Source of the DNA: Chitinophagaceae bacterium | GTDB lineage: Bacteria > Bacteroidota > Bacteroidia > Chitinophagales > Chitinophagaceae | DNA length: 64,000 bases | Assembly: GCA_903642275.1 (NCBI GenBank) | Contig: CAHJWK010000003.1 | Span: 25,455-89,454, forward strand | Direction: 5' to 3' | Part shown: piece by piece, positions 17,767-26,989 of the stretch | How positions within the stretch are numbered: the first letter of the stretch is position 1 | How the letters are laid out: every line of letters begins with the position of its first letter | Position numbers and translations under genes: made by a program | Notes under the pieces: model-generated | Databases searched by the model: none | The model's input: the letters and a program-made list of their open reading frames with translations, nothing else | What the model was told of the DNA's origin: nothing

Positions 17767-19707
17767 ATGTCAATGAATACCGGTGAGAATGAACAGGGGT
17801 TAAGAAAGGTAATTGACCTTACAAGAATGATAAGTATTGTGATGCTGTTATTGCATTTTTGTTTCTATTGTTATGCAACATTTTATCACTGGAACCTGAC
17901 AGCAAAAATTCCGGATATAATATTAAATAATATTGGCAAGACCGGGTTGTTCAGCAGCTTCCATAAAACAAAATTAATTTCACTTGGCGTGTTGTTATTA
18001 TCACTTGTAGGAGCAAGAGGGAGAAAATCAGACAAGCTAAATTACAGAACCGCACTTGCCTATTTTATATCTGGACTATTTATATACTTTATAAGTGTGC
18101 TTTGCTTGTATATTCCCACGTCAGATCAATTCATAACGCTTGCCTACATTTCATGCACATCGTGCGGATTTGTTCTTGTTTTAACCGGTGGTGGCTTAAT
18201 ATCAAGAATTATAAAAGACAAATTAGCCAATGATGTTTTCACTAAGCAAAATGAAACTTTTCCACAGGAAGAAAAATTAATTGAAAACGAATACTCAATC
18301 AACCTGCCTGCACAATACAATCTGAAAGGGAAAATTATAAACAGCTTTATAAATTTTATTAACCCGATGCGGGGATTATTGGTGATGGGGTCTCCTAAAG
18401 CCGGCAAATTTTATTTTATTATTCAGCACATCATTAAACAGCATATTGAAAAAGGTTTTTCAATGTTTATTTACGACTTCAAATATGATGATCTTTCGCG
18501 AATTGCTTACAACCATTTTTTAAAATTTAAATCAAAAAAGTATCAGGTTGAACCACAATTTTATGTGATTAATTTTAATGATTTAAGCCGCTGCCACAGG
18601 TGTAATCCGCTTGACCCAAAAAATATGACCGACATAACTGACGCTGTTGAATCTGCAAGAACAATCATGCTTGGTCTAAATCGTTCGTGGATTAAAAGAC
18701 AAGGCGAATTTTTTGTAGAATCACCTATAAATTTTATGACTTCCATTATATGGTTTTTAAAGAAATTTCATGATGGAGACTATTGTACCCTACCGCATGC
18801 AATAGAAATGATGCAAATTGATTATGATAAATTGTTTACGGTATTAAGAACAGAAAGTGAAATTGAAGCTTACATGAATCCATTTTTATCAACTTATCTT
18901 AATGATTCAATGGAGCAACTGCAGGGTCAAATCGATGCTGCAAGAATAGGTATCGCAAGGCTCTCATCACCGGCTTTATATTATGTTTTGTCCGGCAATG
19001 ATTTTACATTAGATATTAATAATCCAGATGAACCTAAAATAGTATGTCTCGCAAATAACCCTCAAAAACAGCAGGTGTATGGTGCCGTTTTATCGCTGTA
19101 CATAAGCAGGATGACCAAAATTGTAAACCAGAGAGGAAAATTAAGGAGCAGTTTGATATTTGATGAGTTCCTGACAATCTACTTCAACGGCATAGATAAT
19201 CTTATTGCGACAGCACGCTCAAACAAAGTTGCCACAACAATAGCTGTGCAGGATTATAGCCAATTGAAGAATGAATACTCCAGAGAACAGGCCGAAGTCA
19301 TTTTAAATATTATGGGCAATATAATTGCTGGACAAGTTAGCGGTGAGTCAGCAAAATTCTTATCTGAAAAGTTTGGTCGTATTATGCAGGACAGGGAAAG
19401 CATTTCAATCAACAGTAACGATACGTCAATCACCAAATCAAATCAATTGGAACAGGCAATACCTGCATCAACAATTGCGAGTTTATCAAGCGGTGAATTT
19501 GTAGGCATGGTTGCGGATAACCCTGACCAAATTATAAATTTAAAATCCTTTCATTGTAAGATTATCAATGACCATGATGCCTTAAAAACAGAAAGTGATT
19601 TGTATGAGCAGATACCTGAAATAAATAAGGTTGACAGTACTATTGTTCAAAGGAACTACCAGCAGATAAAACAAGAGGTGCAGGATATAATTGATACGGA
19701 GTTATAA
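17767..19707 (+). CDS. VirD4/TraG-type conjugative coupling protein (MobC/TraG family), altered Walker A
   Basis: A 646-residue coupling protein that would bring relaxase-bound DNA to a type IV secretion channel. Three or four transmembrane helices lie in residues ~15-155 (ISIVMLLLHFCFYCYATFY, LAYFISGLFIYFISVLCLYI, YISCTSCGFVLVLTGGGL). The ATPase domain starts at ~200. The Walker A reads GSPKAGKFYF (residues 208-217), with Phe215 where Ser or Thr should coordinate Mg. Walker B is SSLIFDEFLTIYF with the Asp-Glu intact and Leu where relatives usually have Pro. Later motifs (ATARSNKVATTIAVQDYSQL, SGEFVGMVADNP) are normal. Reading frame is full length, so decay here is by missense. It is the last rightward gene of the mob operon. 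Confidence 0.88.
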   Translation: MSMNTGENEQGLRKVIDLTRMISIVMLLLHFCFYCYATFYHWNLTAKIPDIILNNIGKTGLFSSFHKTKLISLGVLLLSLVGARGRKSDKLNYRTALAYFISGLFIYFISVLCLYIPTSDQFITLAYISCTSCGFVLVLTGGGLISRIIKDKLANDVFTKQNETFPQEEKLIENEYSINLPAQYNLKGKIINSFINFINPMRGLLVMGSPKAGKFYFIIQHIIKQHIEKGFSMFIYDFKYDDLSRIAYNHFLKFKSKKYQVEPQFYVINFNDLSRCHRCNPLDPKNMTDITDAVESARTIMLGLNRSWIKRQGEFFVESPINFMTSIIWFLKKFHDGDYCTLPHAIEMMQIDYDKLFTVLRTESEIEAYMNPFLSTYLNDSMEQLQGQIDAARIGIARLSSPALYYVLSGNDFTLDINNPDEPKIVCLANNPQKQQVYGAVLSLYISRMTKIVNQRGKLRSSLIFDEFLTIYFNGIDNLIATARSNKVATTIAVQDYSQLKNEYSREQAEVILNIMGNIIAGQVSGESAKFLSEKFGRIMQDRESISINSNDTSITKSNQLEQAIPASTIASLSSGEFVGMVADNPDQIINLKSFHCKIINDHDALKTESDLYEQIPEINKVDSTIVQRNYQQIKQEVQDIIDTEL

Positions 19708-19774
19708 AGAATTATCAGTGACCCTACAAAGGATTTTTTGGTTGTAAAAAAGTAAGGTAATATTTAAGCATTGC

Positions 19775-20817
19775 TTATTGTTTTCTATCCCTTGCAAGTT
19801 GAATAGCCTTATGTAATTTTTTAACTAACAATTCTTTTGGTGGCAACTGAGTTAGAATTCCGCAACCCGAATTCTGCCTTTATCTAACTCAAGTAATTCA
19901 ATTTGTTCTTGCTGCTTTTGCGAACAAAGAATTAATCCAATTGGATTTTCTTCGCCGAGCTTGCGTTCGTATTTGTCAAGCCAACTTAGATATAATTCCA
20001 TTTGACCTTTATAACTTGCTTTAAACCGGTCGAGCTTTAAATCTATAGCAATTAATCGCTTCAAACCACGATGATAAAATAGCAAATCAATTTTGTGGTC
20101 TTCATTGTCTATCACAGTTCTTTTTTGCCGCGCAATAAAAGCAAAGTCATTTCCTAACTCAATAAGAAATTGTTGCAATTGATTTAATATGGCCGTTTCC
20201 AAGTCGTTTTCACTAAACAAATTATTTAATCCTAAAAAATTCAAGACCTAAGGGTCTTTGAATACTAAGTCTGGCGTTACAGCACCTTCAGATTTTAAAA
20301 TAGCAAGCTCCTTTTCCATCAAGGCTTCAGGTTTTTTTGAAAAAGCAGTTCGTTAAAAAAGCATGCTTGCGATTCTTTGTCTTAGTATTCTTACGCTCCA
20401 CACTTCCCGCTTGCTAAGCTCAACATAGAAATCTCTTTTTAAGTTGTCCTCAATAATCAAAAGTTCAACAAAATGGCTCCAGCTTAATTGTTGCGATAGT
20501 GTCGCAACTTTTTGCGCATCATTGAATTTCTTGTAAAAATTTATCATGCGGTTTAAATTGGATTTGGTAAAACCTTTACTATAGTTCATTGACAATTGTT
20601 GCGACAATGTCGCAACAATTAATTCGCCGTAACCGGCACGCTTATTTTTCAGAAGAACCTCATTGATTGTTTTTCCAATATGCCAATATAATAACGTGAT
20701 TTCCTGATTAACAGCTAAAGCGATTCGGTAACGGCTTTGCTCTATTAACTGCGATATATTCTTATATAAAGATTGAACAGCTTCAATTTCAGGTTTCGCA
20801 TTTAAATTATTTTTCAT
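19775..20817 (-). pseudogene. YhcG-family (DUF1016) PD-(D/E)XK nuclease pseudogene
   Basis: The minus strand encodes a complete DUF1016 protein (~345 residues) broken by two in-frame stops and one frameshift. The N-terminal DUF1016 domain (20817-20356) has IEQSRYRIALAVNQEITLLY and GYGELIVATLSQQLS. TAA at 20353-20355 interrupts ASMLF*RTAFSKKPEA, where Glu is expected. The linker then stays open until TAG (in DP*VLNFLGL, where Tyr is expected). The PD-(D/E)XK part follows (FIARQKRTVIDNEDHKIDLL, IAIDLKLDRFKASYKGQMEL). After VAEF a missing base near 19854-19858 hides the normal tail LTQLPPKELLVKKLHKAIQL. DUF1016 proteins are carried on mobile elements and proposed to process foreign or damaged DNA. 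Clearly inactive. Confidence 0.88.
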
Positions 20818-20852
20818 TAACCGTAATTTATATGATAATAGATGTATGTCTT

Positions 20853-22097
20853 TTAAAGCGCCTGGAGAAATTGGTCTTCACTTTTCTTCTTAAACTTATT
20901 TCGCACTACTTGCATGTCATTGCTCACTTTTCTGTCAAGTACTTTGGCATAAATCTGCGTAATTTTTAAACTTCTATGCCCAAGCATCTTGCTTACAGTT
21001 TCTATAGGAACACCATTATTTAAAGTAATTGTAGTTGCAAAAGTGTGACGTGCTATATGAAAGGTTAGGTGTTTATGGATGCCGCATATATCAGCTATTT
21101 CTTTAAGATATGCGTTAAGTTTGGTATTGCTTGGAACAGGTAATAAACTACCTTCAAATTCACATTTAGGATGCGTTTTATAATGCTCCATTATATTAAG
21201 CACTGTTGGTAGTAAAGGAATTCTTGTTGGTGAACCTGTTTTTTTGCGGCGTGTAATTATCCATTTTTCATTATCAATACCTATACATACATCTGTCCTC
21301 TTCAACCGCTTCGCATCAATATAAGCGAGCCCGGTGAAGCAGCTAAAAAGAAAAATATCCCGTACCTGATTTAAACGTTCAATACCAAAATCTTTTGCGG
21401 CCATTGTTTGCACTTCATCTTCGTTTAAAAAGTCGCGAACCACTTCTTTCTTGCTCATCTTATAACCAAAAAATGGGTCTTTGATCAACCAGTTATTTTT
21501 GATGCATACGTTTATTACTTTCCTAAAATTAGAAAGGTACTTGATGGTCGTATTGTGATTGCACCGTTGTTGGCTTTTGAGATAGAATTCAAAATCTGTT
21601 ATAAAATGGTATTGAAGATTGTTAATCTCAACATCATTGACCTGGTATTTCCATTTAATAAATTTTGTTGTATGGTCATACGTGGTTCTATACTTTCCAA
21701 AGGTTGCTTTTGAACAATCCAAGCCAATGAGTTGTCTTAATTGCTCATTATGTTGCTTAAAAATCTCAAGTAAACAATAGGGTCGCTCTTTTATGCCGAG
21801 CCATTTTTTTCGAAACGTATCAATAGTTAATCCTGAACTCTCATGGGCAATTTCCGATTGATGATTATAAACTTTTTGCTTTAAAGCATCCAAAAAATAG
21901 TTCAAAGTCTTTGCTTCTTCATTGTTACCTTTTGCTCTACCTGAAGCCGCACTCCATTTTGCAGGCAACACACAACGCTGCGTGCTTTGTTCAAATCGCC
22001 TACCGTCAATTGTAACACGCAAGTAAATCGGAACTAATCCATCCTTTCCTCTCTTGGATGTTTTGCTGTAAAAAAGAACGCTCAATTTTGTTTCCAT
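20853..22097 (-). CDS. int: Tyrosine site-specific integrase (Bacteroidota type)
   Basis: A ~414-residue phage/CTnDOT-type integrase. An arm-binding domain (~1-100, LSVLFYSKTSKRGKDGLVPI, RFEQSTQRCVLPAKWS) is followed by a SAM-like core-binding domain (~105-215) and the catalytic domain (~220-400). Visible catalytic residues are HIARHTFAT (His and Arg), GHRSLKITQIYAKVL (second His and nucleophile Tyr) and the Lys-rich turn TRRKKTGSPTRIPLL. The first Arg is not in its usual place in CFTGLAYIDAKRL, as in several Bacteroidota integrases. The ATG at 22095-22097 is preceded by AGGAGG, a strong Shine-Dalgarno sequence unusual for this genome. It marks the right end of the element and is the only fully intact gene besides the coupling protein. 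Confidence 0.94.
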   Translation of the reverse strand: METKLSVLFYSKTSKRGKDGLVPIYLRVTIDGRRFEQSTQRCVLPAKWSAASGRAKGNNEEAKTLNYFLDALKQKVYNHQSEIAHESSGLTIDTFRKKWLGIKERPYCLLEIFKQHNEQLRQLIGLDCSKATFGKYRTTYDHTTKFIKWKYQVNDVEINNLQYHFITDFEFYLKSQQRCNHNTTIKYLSNFRKVINVCIKNNWLIKDPFFGYKMSKKEVVRDFLNEDEVQTMAAKDFGIERLNQVRDIFLFSCFTGLAYIDAKRLKRTDVCIGIDNEKWIITRRKKTGSPTRIPLLPTVLNIMEHYKTHPKCEFEGSLLPVPSNTKLNAYLKEIADICGIHKHLTFHIARHTFATTITLNNGVPIETVSKMLGHRSLKITQIYAKVLDRKVSNDMQVVRNKFKKKSEDQFLQAL

Positions 22098-22288
22098 CAC
22101 TTCCTCCTTTTAATTGGTTAAAAATAAATTTTAGATGGTCGCAAGACAAGATGTCCATTTCATGGACTGCTTATCCAGCAAGGATTCCAGCGATATTCGG
22201 TTACCCAAACTTTAAAAACTTTTGGGTAACCGAATGGAGCACCAGAGAATTGAGATTATTTGATACTTTTTGATAAGGTGAGAAAACA

Positions 22289-22323
22289 AAAAAGCCCGAA
22301 AATCATTGATTTTGCGAGCTTTT
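22289..22323. terminator. Bidirectional terminator-like hairpin upstream of the integrase
   Basis: AAAAGC-CG-AAATCA pairs with TGATTTT-CG-GCTTTT around a short loop, flanked by an A run and a T run. It separates the integrase from the right flank and could stop transcription entering or leaving the element. Confidence 0.6.
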
Positions 22324-22344
22324 GATATTATTTGAAACTTGTGA

Positions 22345-22362
22345 GTGCGGACCGGACGGGAT
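22345..22362 (-). other. Possible attachment-site remnant: tRNA 3'-end-like sequence
   Basis: Read on the minus strand, ATCCCGTCCGGTCCG fits the end of a tRNA T-arm followed by the 3' acceptor strand. No D-arm, anticodon arm or 5' acceptor follows on either side. Tyrosine integrases often insert at tRNA 3' ends and duplicate this part, and this one lies 250 bases from the integrase start. I found no second copy at the left end, so this is a weak call. Confidence 0.3.
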
Positions 22363-22651
22363 AAGTCGTTGCCACCTATATTATTTGATTACCAATTACT
22401 TAAAATTTTAGTCGATTTTTTAGTCGATTACAAAGAGCAAATTCAACAAAGCTTTACTTATTTTTTATCAGTTGACTTTATCTGTATAAAAATACATTTT
22501 TACTTATAAATATCTTATTTAAATTTTCAATTAAACCTAACTTTATTAATGCAAGCATGAATGAGTAAAGCGTAGTAAACACCGCCGCATTTTATATTCT
22601 TTTATCAATTCTTTATTAGTACTTCAGTTACATTTATTGAAAAGTAAAGAG
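22363..22651. other. Right flank of the element, no gene
   Basis: AT-rich non-coding sequence. It contains a short repeated word, TTAGTCGATT, twice within 25 bases (about 22410-22430), which may belong to the attachment site or integrase arm sites. Confidence 0.35.
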
Positions 22652-23356
22652 ATGAAAGAAATGATGAAAAGAGCACTTGCTTTTATAACCTTTGAACAAC
22701 TGTCGACGAAGAGTCAAGTTGAATTGCGATACCAACACCTTGGTAATGCTCATCCGGTGCAAAACAATGCTCTGGCATTAATCACAGCCAGACATAAAAT
22801 AATTTATGAATACAGGTACAATCACGTTTTACATTTTTGTTTTATATTATTTATTGCAACCATTACTACACATTTTGCTATAAGCAGAATAAGTTTACCA
22901 GCAGTAATTATTGCAGGCATACTTTCTTATTCAATTTTATATCTGTTTAATTACCAATTTACTTTCAACTTTATATTACTTCGAAATATTAATATAGTTG
23001 AAGAACAATGCAGGCAAAAAGCTGGGGAAGAAATAAAAAAGTGTCGAAAGTTGCAGTATTCAAATTTAGCGTTAGTATTAATTGATAAAGTGAATACTCA
23101 AATTAATGGAATGGCTCCCTTATCATGCGATGACAACTCAGCTTTAATGCTCACAGAATTGTATGGGGTTGATACGGGAAGTATGAAAAAAAACCTTGAA
23201 TTACTTTACATAAAAAATAAAAGAAAACATTTTACAGAACGAAACAAAACAGAATATAAAAATTGTTTTAATGAAGCTTATGATTATTTCGAAAAGCGTC
23301 AATGTTTAGAGGGTGCAAAAAAAGTTAAGGAACTTGAAATGAATTTCTTTACTTAA
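22652..23356 (+). CDS. Membrane protein of unknown function, often near mobile DNA
   Basis: A ~234-residue protein with two adjacent transmembrane helices (~60-100 of the frame: VLHFCFILFIATITTHFAIS and LPAVIIAGILSYSILYLFNY) and soluble helical ends. The C-terminal part (ALMLTELYGVDTGSMKKNLE, then EAYDYFEKRQCLEGAKKVKE) is a conserved-looking helical domain that I have seen in Bacteroidota proteins near integrases, but I cannot give it a name. The frame opens at a TTG at 22637; the ATG at 22652 is preferred. It lies outside the integrase end of the element with its own upstream region. Function unknown. Confidence 0.6.
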   Translation: MKEMMKRALAFITFEQLSTKSQVELRYQHLGNAHPVQNNALALITARHKIIYEYRYNHVLHFCFILFIATITTHFAISRISLPAVIIAGILSYSILYLFNYQFTFNFILLRNINIVEEQCRQKAGEEIKKCRKLQYSNLALVLIDKVNTQINGMAPLSCDDNSALMLTELYGVDTGSMKKNLELLYIKNKRKHFTERNKTEYKNCFNEAYDYFEKRQCLEGAKKVKELEMNFFT

Positions 23357-23712
23357 TTTAAAAAATCATTCGGTCGCACTTAGATAATATTTGAGGTTAT
23401 ATTTAAAATTTAATGCACCGTTTTACATTTCGCTAAATACTATGTTTTTTACACAAAACAAGAGTAGATAAGTAAGCAATTTGATTGTTCAGCAATACAA
23501 AGCATTGTGGTCAGTGGCAGTTGGACCTGTTTAGCATTTCAATTCTTGTAAGAGCCAGTTTAAAACAAAATAAAATAAACTAACCTAAACCCGCCACTTA
23601 CTCAACTAATGCCGCCACTTACTCGAATGCAGCATTATAAGTTACTACCATTAATAGTTTAGCGATTCATCCTTCACTATAAAACAGTTTATTCTTAACT
23701 GAACTTTTTATC
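23357..23712. other. Upstream region of the type IX-secreted protein
   Basis: About 355 non-coding bases. They contain two exact copies of CCGCCACTTACTC (23591-23603 and 23612-23624), listed separately. No terminator with a T run was seen after the membrane-protein gene. Confidence 0.4.
23591..23624 (+). repeat. 13-base direct repeat with 21-base periodicity
   Basis: CCGCCACTTACTC occurs at 23591-23603 and 23612-23624. The copies are 21 bases apart, two helical turns, and ~90 bases before the start of the secreted-protein gene. This suggests a tandem activator site, or a mobile-element scar. Confidence 0.45.
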
Positions 23713-25854
23713 ATGAAACACAAATCATTATTCTTGTTTACATTCCTGTTTTGCGTTTGTATAACAGGTACGCTTCAACTGCAAGCACAGCTTCCTGTCA
23801 TTAATTCTTTTAGTCCTGCAACCGGCTATATAGGAAGCCTTATAACTATTAAGGGAAGTAATTTAAATAATTCAACATCTGTAACTATTGGTGGTGCAAA
23901 TGCAATCATCATTTCTGCTGAAAATACACTACTTGTTGCAATGGTTATGCCTAATTCTATAACGGGTGCAGTATCGGTAACAACTGCAAGTGGCAATGCA
24001 ACAGCCAGTAATAAATTTACAATTAACGCATCAAAGCCACCCATTAAACAATTAGGCGATAAGTTATATGATAATCATAATCAAATTGCATTAAACCGTG
24101 CCGAGGAAGGTTATTCTGTAGCAATAAGTGCAGATGGAAATACAGCAGTAGCCGGCGGGGATTATGACAGTAGTGGCATTGGTGCTGTATGGGTTTATAC
24201 GCGCATTAATAATATATGGGTACAACAAGGCAAAAAATTAATCGGTAACGGAGCATCGGGCTTAACTATAACTGCACAGGGCAGTTCAATTGCCATAAGT
24301 GCCGATGGTAATACTCTTATTGAAGGCGGTGATGGGGATAATGGATTTACAGGCGCTGCATGGATATTCACCCGTGATAAAAATGGCGTATGGTCGCAAC
24401 AGGGAAATAAATTGGTGGGTTCAAACTTTATAACCGTAGGAACCGCATCGCCTGAACAAGGCTATGCCGTAAGTATAAGCGCTGATGGAAATACAGCTAT
24501 CATTGGTGGCCGCCGTGATAGCAATTATGTAGGCGCTGCATGGATATTTACACGCAGCAACAACGTATGGACTGACCAACAAAAATTAATCGGTACAGGT
24601 TATATCATCAATATAAACGATCAAGGTTTCATTGTACGTGGAAGTGTTCAAATGGGAAGTTCTGTTGCCCTTAGTGCTGATGGAAATACTGCGTTGATTG
24701 GCGGCCCAGATGATAATGATGGTATAGGGGCTGTATGGGTTTTTACACGCAGTGGCAACACATGGATACAACAGGGAGAAAAATTACTTGGTACTGGTGG
24801 AAACCGTTCGGTTTATGGTGGCATACAACAGGGTACTTCAGTAGCAGCAAGTGCAGATGGCAACACGATAATAATCGGCGCTCCATTTGATTTGGATACT
24901 GCCAGTACCGGTGAGGCAACTTATGATAATAATGGAGCTTTATGGATATTTACAAGAAGCGGCAACACCTGGACACAGCAGGGTAATAAATTATTTGCGT
25001 CAGATGCATTTAACGCGGAGGAAGGCTGGTCTGTAAGTATAAGCGCTGATGGCAACACGACTATTGCAGGTGGCCCAACTGATAACGGTTATTTCGGAGG
25101 TGCATGGGTATATACACGCAATAATGGGATATGGAAACAAAGTTCAAATAAATTATTAGGAACTGGTTATGTTGGTGCATCAAGCCAAGGCTGGTCAGTT
25201 GGTATTAGTGAAGATGGCAATACAGCTATTGTTGGCGGCCCTGAAGATTATTACCAGGAACAAGGTGCGGTTTGGGTTTATGCAGATACAAGCAATAGTG
25301 TTTTAGCCGTATCATCTCTGAACTTTAAAGCATATCTTTTTGGCACAGGTGTACAAACATTATGGACTGACCTTAATGAATTAAATCTTACAAGTTATGA
25401 TGTTGAAAGAAGTAATAATGGTTACAACTTTATTAAGATTGCAGATATTCCTGCCAAAACAAATACTGCATTACAAAATAATTATTCATGGTTTGATGCT
25501 TTACCATTTACGGGAAATAATTTTTATAGAATAAAAGCTATCAATAAAGATGGCAGCATACAATATAGTTCAACGGTAAAAGTAAACATCGCTAACAATC
25601 AAAGTAGCATACAGGTTTATCCGAATCCTGTTGATGATAAAAAGATTCATCTCCGGTTAAATAATATCATCGAAGGCAATTATATCATTTCAGTTTATAA
25701 CACAAGCGGTAAAACGCTGTACAGGCAAAGCTTTCAGCATTTTGGCGGCAGCGAATCTATTGCAATCAATCTAAAAAATGCAGCTGCAGGAATGTATCAT
25801 GTTGAATTAAAAAACAATACTAACAATTATCATACAACAGTAATGCTTCAATAA
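23713..25854 (+). CDS. Secreted IPT/TIG plus FG-GAP-type beta-propeller protein with type IX sorting domain
   Basis: A 713-residue exported protein. Residues 1-26 are a signal peptide. Residues ~28-110 are an IPT/TIG Ig-like domain (INSFSPATGYIGSLITIKGS). Residues ~115-530 contain about eight degenerate repeats of the type SISADGNTAIIGG...GAAWIFTRS, which form an FG-GAP/Kelch-like propeller. Residues ~545-620 are fibronectin-like (SYDVERSNNGYNFIKIAD). The last ~80 residues are a Por/type IX secretion C-terminal sorting domain (VYPNPVDD, then GMYHVELKNN). It would be secreted or anchored on the cell surface. DNA-level repetition inside the gene comes from the protein repeats. Substrate unknown; adhesion or glycan contact is likely. 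Confidence 0.88.
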   Translation: MKHKSLFLFTFLFCVCITGTLQLQAQLPVINSFSPATGYIGSLITIKGSNLNNSTSVTIGGANAIIISAENTLLVAMVMPNSITGAVSVTTASGNATASNKFTINASKPPIKQLGDKLYDNHNQIALNRAEEGYSVAISADGNTAVAGGDYDSSGIGAVWVYTRINNIWVQQGKKLIGNGASGLTITAQGSSIAISADGNTLIEGGDGDNGFTGAAWIFTRDKNGVWSQQGNKLVGSNFITVGTASPEQGYAVSISADGNTAIIGGRRDSNYVGAAWIFTRSNNVWTDQQKLIGTGYIININDQGFIVRGSVQMGSSVALSADGNTALIGGPDDNDGIGAVWVFTRSGNTWIQQGEKLLGTGGNRSVYGGIQQGTSVAASADGNTIIIGAPFDLDTASTGEATYDNNGALWIFTRSGNTWTQQGNKLFASDAFNAEEGWSVSISADGNTTIAGGPTDNGYFGGAWVYTRNNGIWKQSSNKLLGTGYVGASSQGWSVGISEDGNTAIVGGPEDYYQEQGAVWVYADTSNSVLAVSSLNFKAYLFGTGVQTLWTDLNELNLTSYDVERSNNGYNFIKIADIPAKTNTALQNNYSWFDALPFTGNNFYRIKAINKDGSIQYSSTVKVNIANNQSSIQVYPNPVDDKKIHLRLNNIIEGNYIISVYNTSGKTLYRQSFQHFGGSESIAINLKNAAAGMYHVELKNNTNNYHTTVMLQ

Positions 25855-25962
25855 GTAATTAAAATTTTATGATGCCAGCAGCGGTTTTTACATAATCGTT
25901 GCGTCACACACTTGCACAGTGAATAAATAGCGACATAAAATATTCATATCAATTAAAAACTT

Positions 25963-26745
25963 ATGACTTACACCATTGAAGAAACAGACCTCGAACGCCA
26001 GCATTTGCTTGCGCAATTTTTAGAACCTGTTTCATTACATGCATTAAAAAATATTTCATTACCAAAACAGGCAACAATTTTAGACATCGGTTGCGGGCTT
26101 GGCGATACAACATTGTTATTGAATGAACGCTTTCCTGATTCAACAATTACAGGTCTTGATGGTGATGCATCACTGATTACAACAGCAACTAAAGAGACAA
26201 CATTAACGCATCCAAACTTAAATTTTGTTTGTGGAGATGCAATGCAACTGCCTTTCGATAACAATAGTTTTGACTTTGTATTCTGCCGGTATCTGCTTCA
26301 TCACCTTAGAGATCCATTGCATGGAATTAAAGAAATGCATCGTGTTTGTAAAACTGTTGGAACCGTTTTCGCGCTTGAGTATGATGCAACTTCTATTATA
26401 TCTTACCCTGAAAGCTGGGCTTATCCAAAACTAAAAGATTTTGTAACCATACTTTTTGCAGATGCTTTACTTGGAAGAAAGATGGTTAGTTATTTCAGAT
26501 CATTTAAACTTGTAAACATCTGTTATGATGCACAAGTGATTTTAGCCGATCAAAATTCTGCTTTGAAAAGATTTTATGCATTAACGGCTCCAGCGTTAGG
26601 CAAAGCATTGTTACAAAAAAATTTAATTGATGAGAAAGGTCTTGATGAATGGATAAAAGAATTGCAAAGATGCGAACGTGACCCGGAAACAATTGTATTG
26701 ATGCATCCAACTATTGCCGTGTGGGGAACAAAGGCTGAATTATAA
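25963..26745 (+). CDS. Class I SAM-dependent methyltransferase
   Basis: A 260-residue Rossmann-fold methyltransferase. Motif I is TILDIGCGLGDTTLLL (~42-57), the acidic residue closing strand 2 is in GLDGD, motif II/III is VCGDAMQLPFDNNSFDFVFC, and the post-strand-4 motif is LHHLRDPLHGIKEMHRVCK, the pattern of the Methyltransf_11/UbiE-like group. The substrate-binding C-terminal part gives no clue to the target. It stands 21 bases before a duplicated MFS gene start, so it was probably once the first gene of an operon with that transporter. Confidence 0.88.
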   Translation: MTYTIEETDLERQHLLAQFLEPVSLHALKNISLPKQATILDIGCGLGDTTLLLNERFPDSTITGLDGDASLITTATKETTLTHPNLNFVCGDAMQLPFDNNSFDFVFCRYLLHHLRDPLHGIKEMHRVCKTVGTVFALEYDATSIISYPESWAYPKLKDFVTILFADALLGRKMVSYFRSFKLVNICYDAQVILADQNSALKRFYALTAPALGKALLQKNLIDEKGLDEWIKELQRCERDPETIVLMHPTIAVWGTKAEL

Positions 26746-26766
26746 ACTCAAATTATTACTATCAGT

Positions 26767-26904
26767 ATGAAAAATAAATTTCCCTATCGTTATAGCGCAA
26801 TGATTATGTTATTCTTTTTAATTCTGATTACTTATTTCGACAGGGTTTGTATTGCACTGGTTGGTGTTAGAATAAAAATTCAATCGATAAATGTAAATGC
26901 TTAA
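26767..26904 (+). pseudogene. Truncated copy of the 5' end of the MFS gene at 30010
   Basis: The first ~113 bases from the ATG match the start of the MFS transporter gene at 30010 with only about six differences. It would encode a 45-residue peptide (MKNKFPYRYSAMIMLFFLIL...) that covers just the first transmembrane helix, including ITYFDRVCI, before diverging and stopping at TAA. This is a duplicated gene start left behind by a rearrangement. The two copies are direct repeats 3.24 kb apart and bracket the MFS/APC/serine-hydrolase segment. Confidence 0.9.
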
Positions 26905-26989
26905 AAAAATCCATTCCTACTTCAACAGGCATTGGTTGTTGTAAAAACAATTTCGCATCAAAGAAATATAAAGTAAAAATTGATTTAAC

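Larger units (their letters stand above)
15000..22362. mobile_element. Decaying integrative mobilizable element
   Basis: A block with CHC2/Toprim primase, oriT-like hairpins, mobC, relaxase, VirD4-type coupling protein, YhcG nuclease pseudogene and a tyrosine integrase at the right edge. It carries its own mobilization set but no type IV secretion (tra/vir) genes, so it would need a helper conjugative element. The right end is placed at a tRNA-3'-end-like sequence (22345-22362). The left end, between the 14852 start and 15022, was not pinned down because I found no matching direct repeat. Nearly every gene except the integrase and coupling protein is broken. Confidence 0.7.

Noticed and set aside
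23713..25854. Repeated short DNA words that look like a tandem repeat or CRISPR array
   Set aside because: They encode the protein repeats SxSADGNTxxxGG of the beta-propeller; spacing and spacer sequence do not fit a CRISPR.
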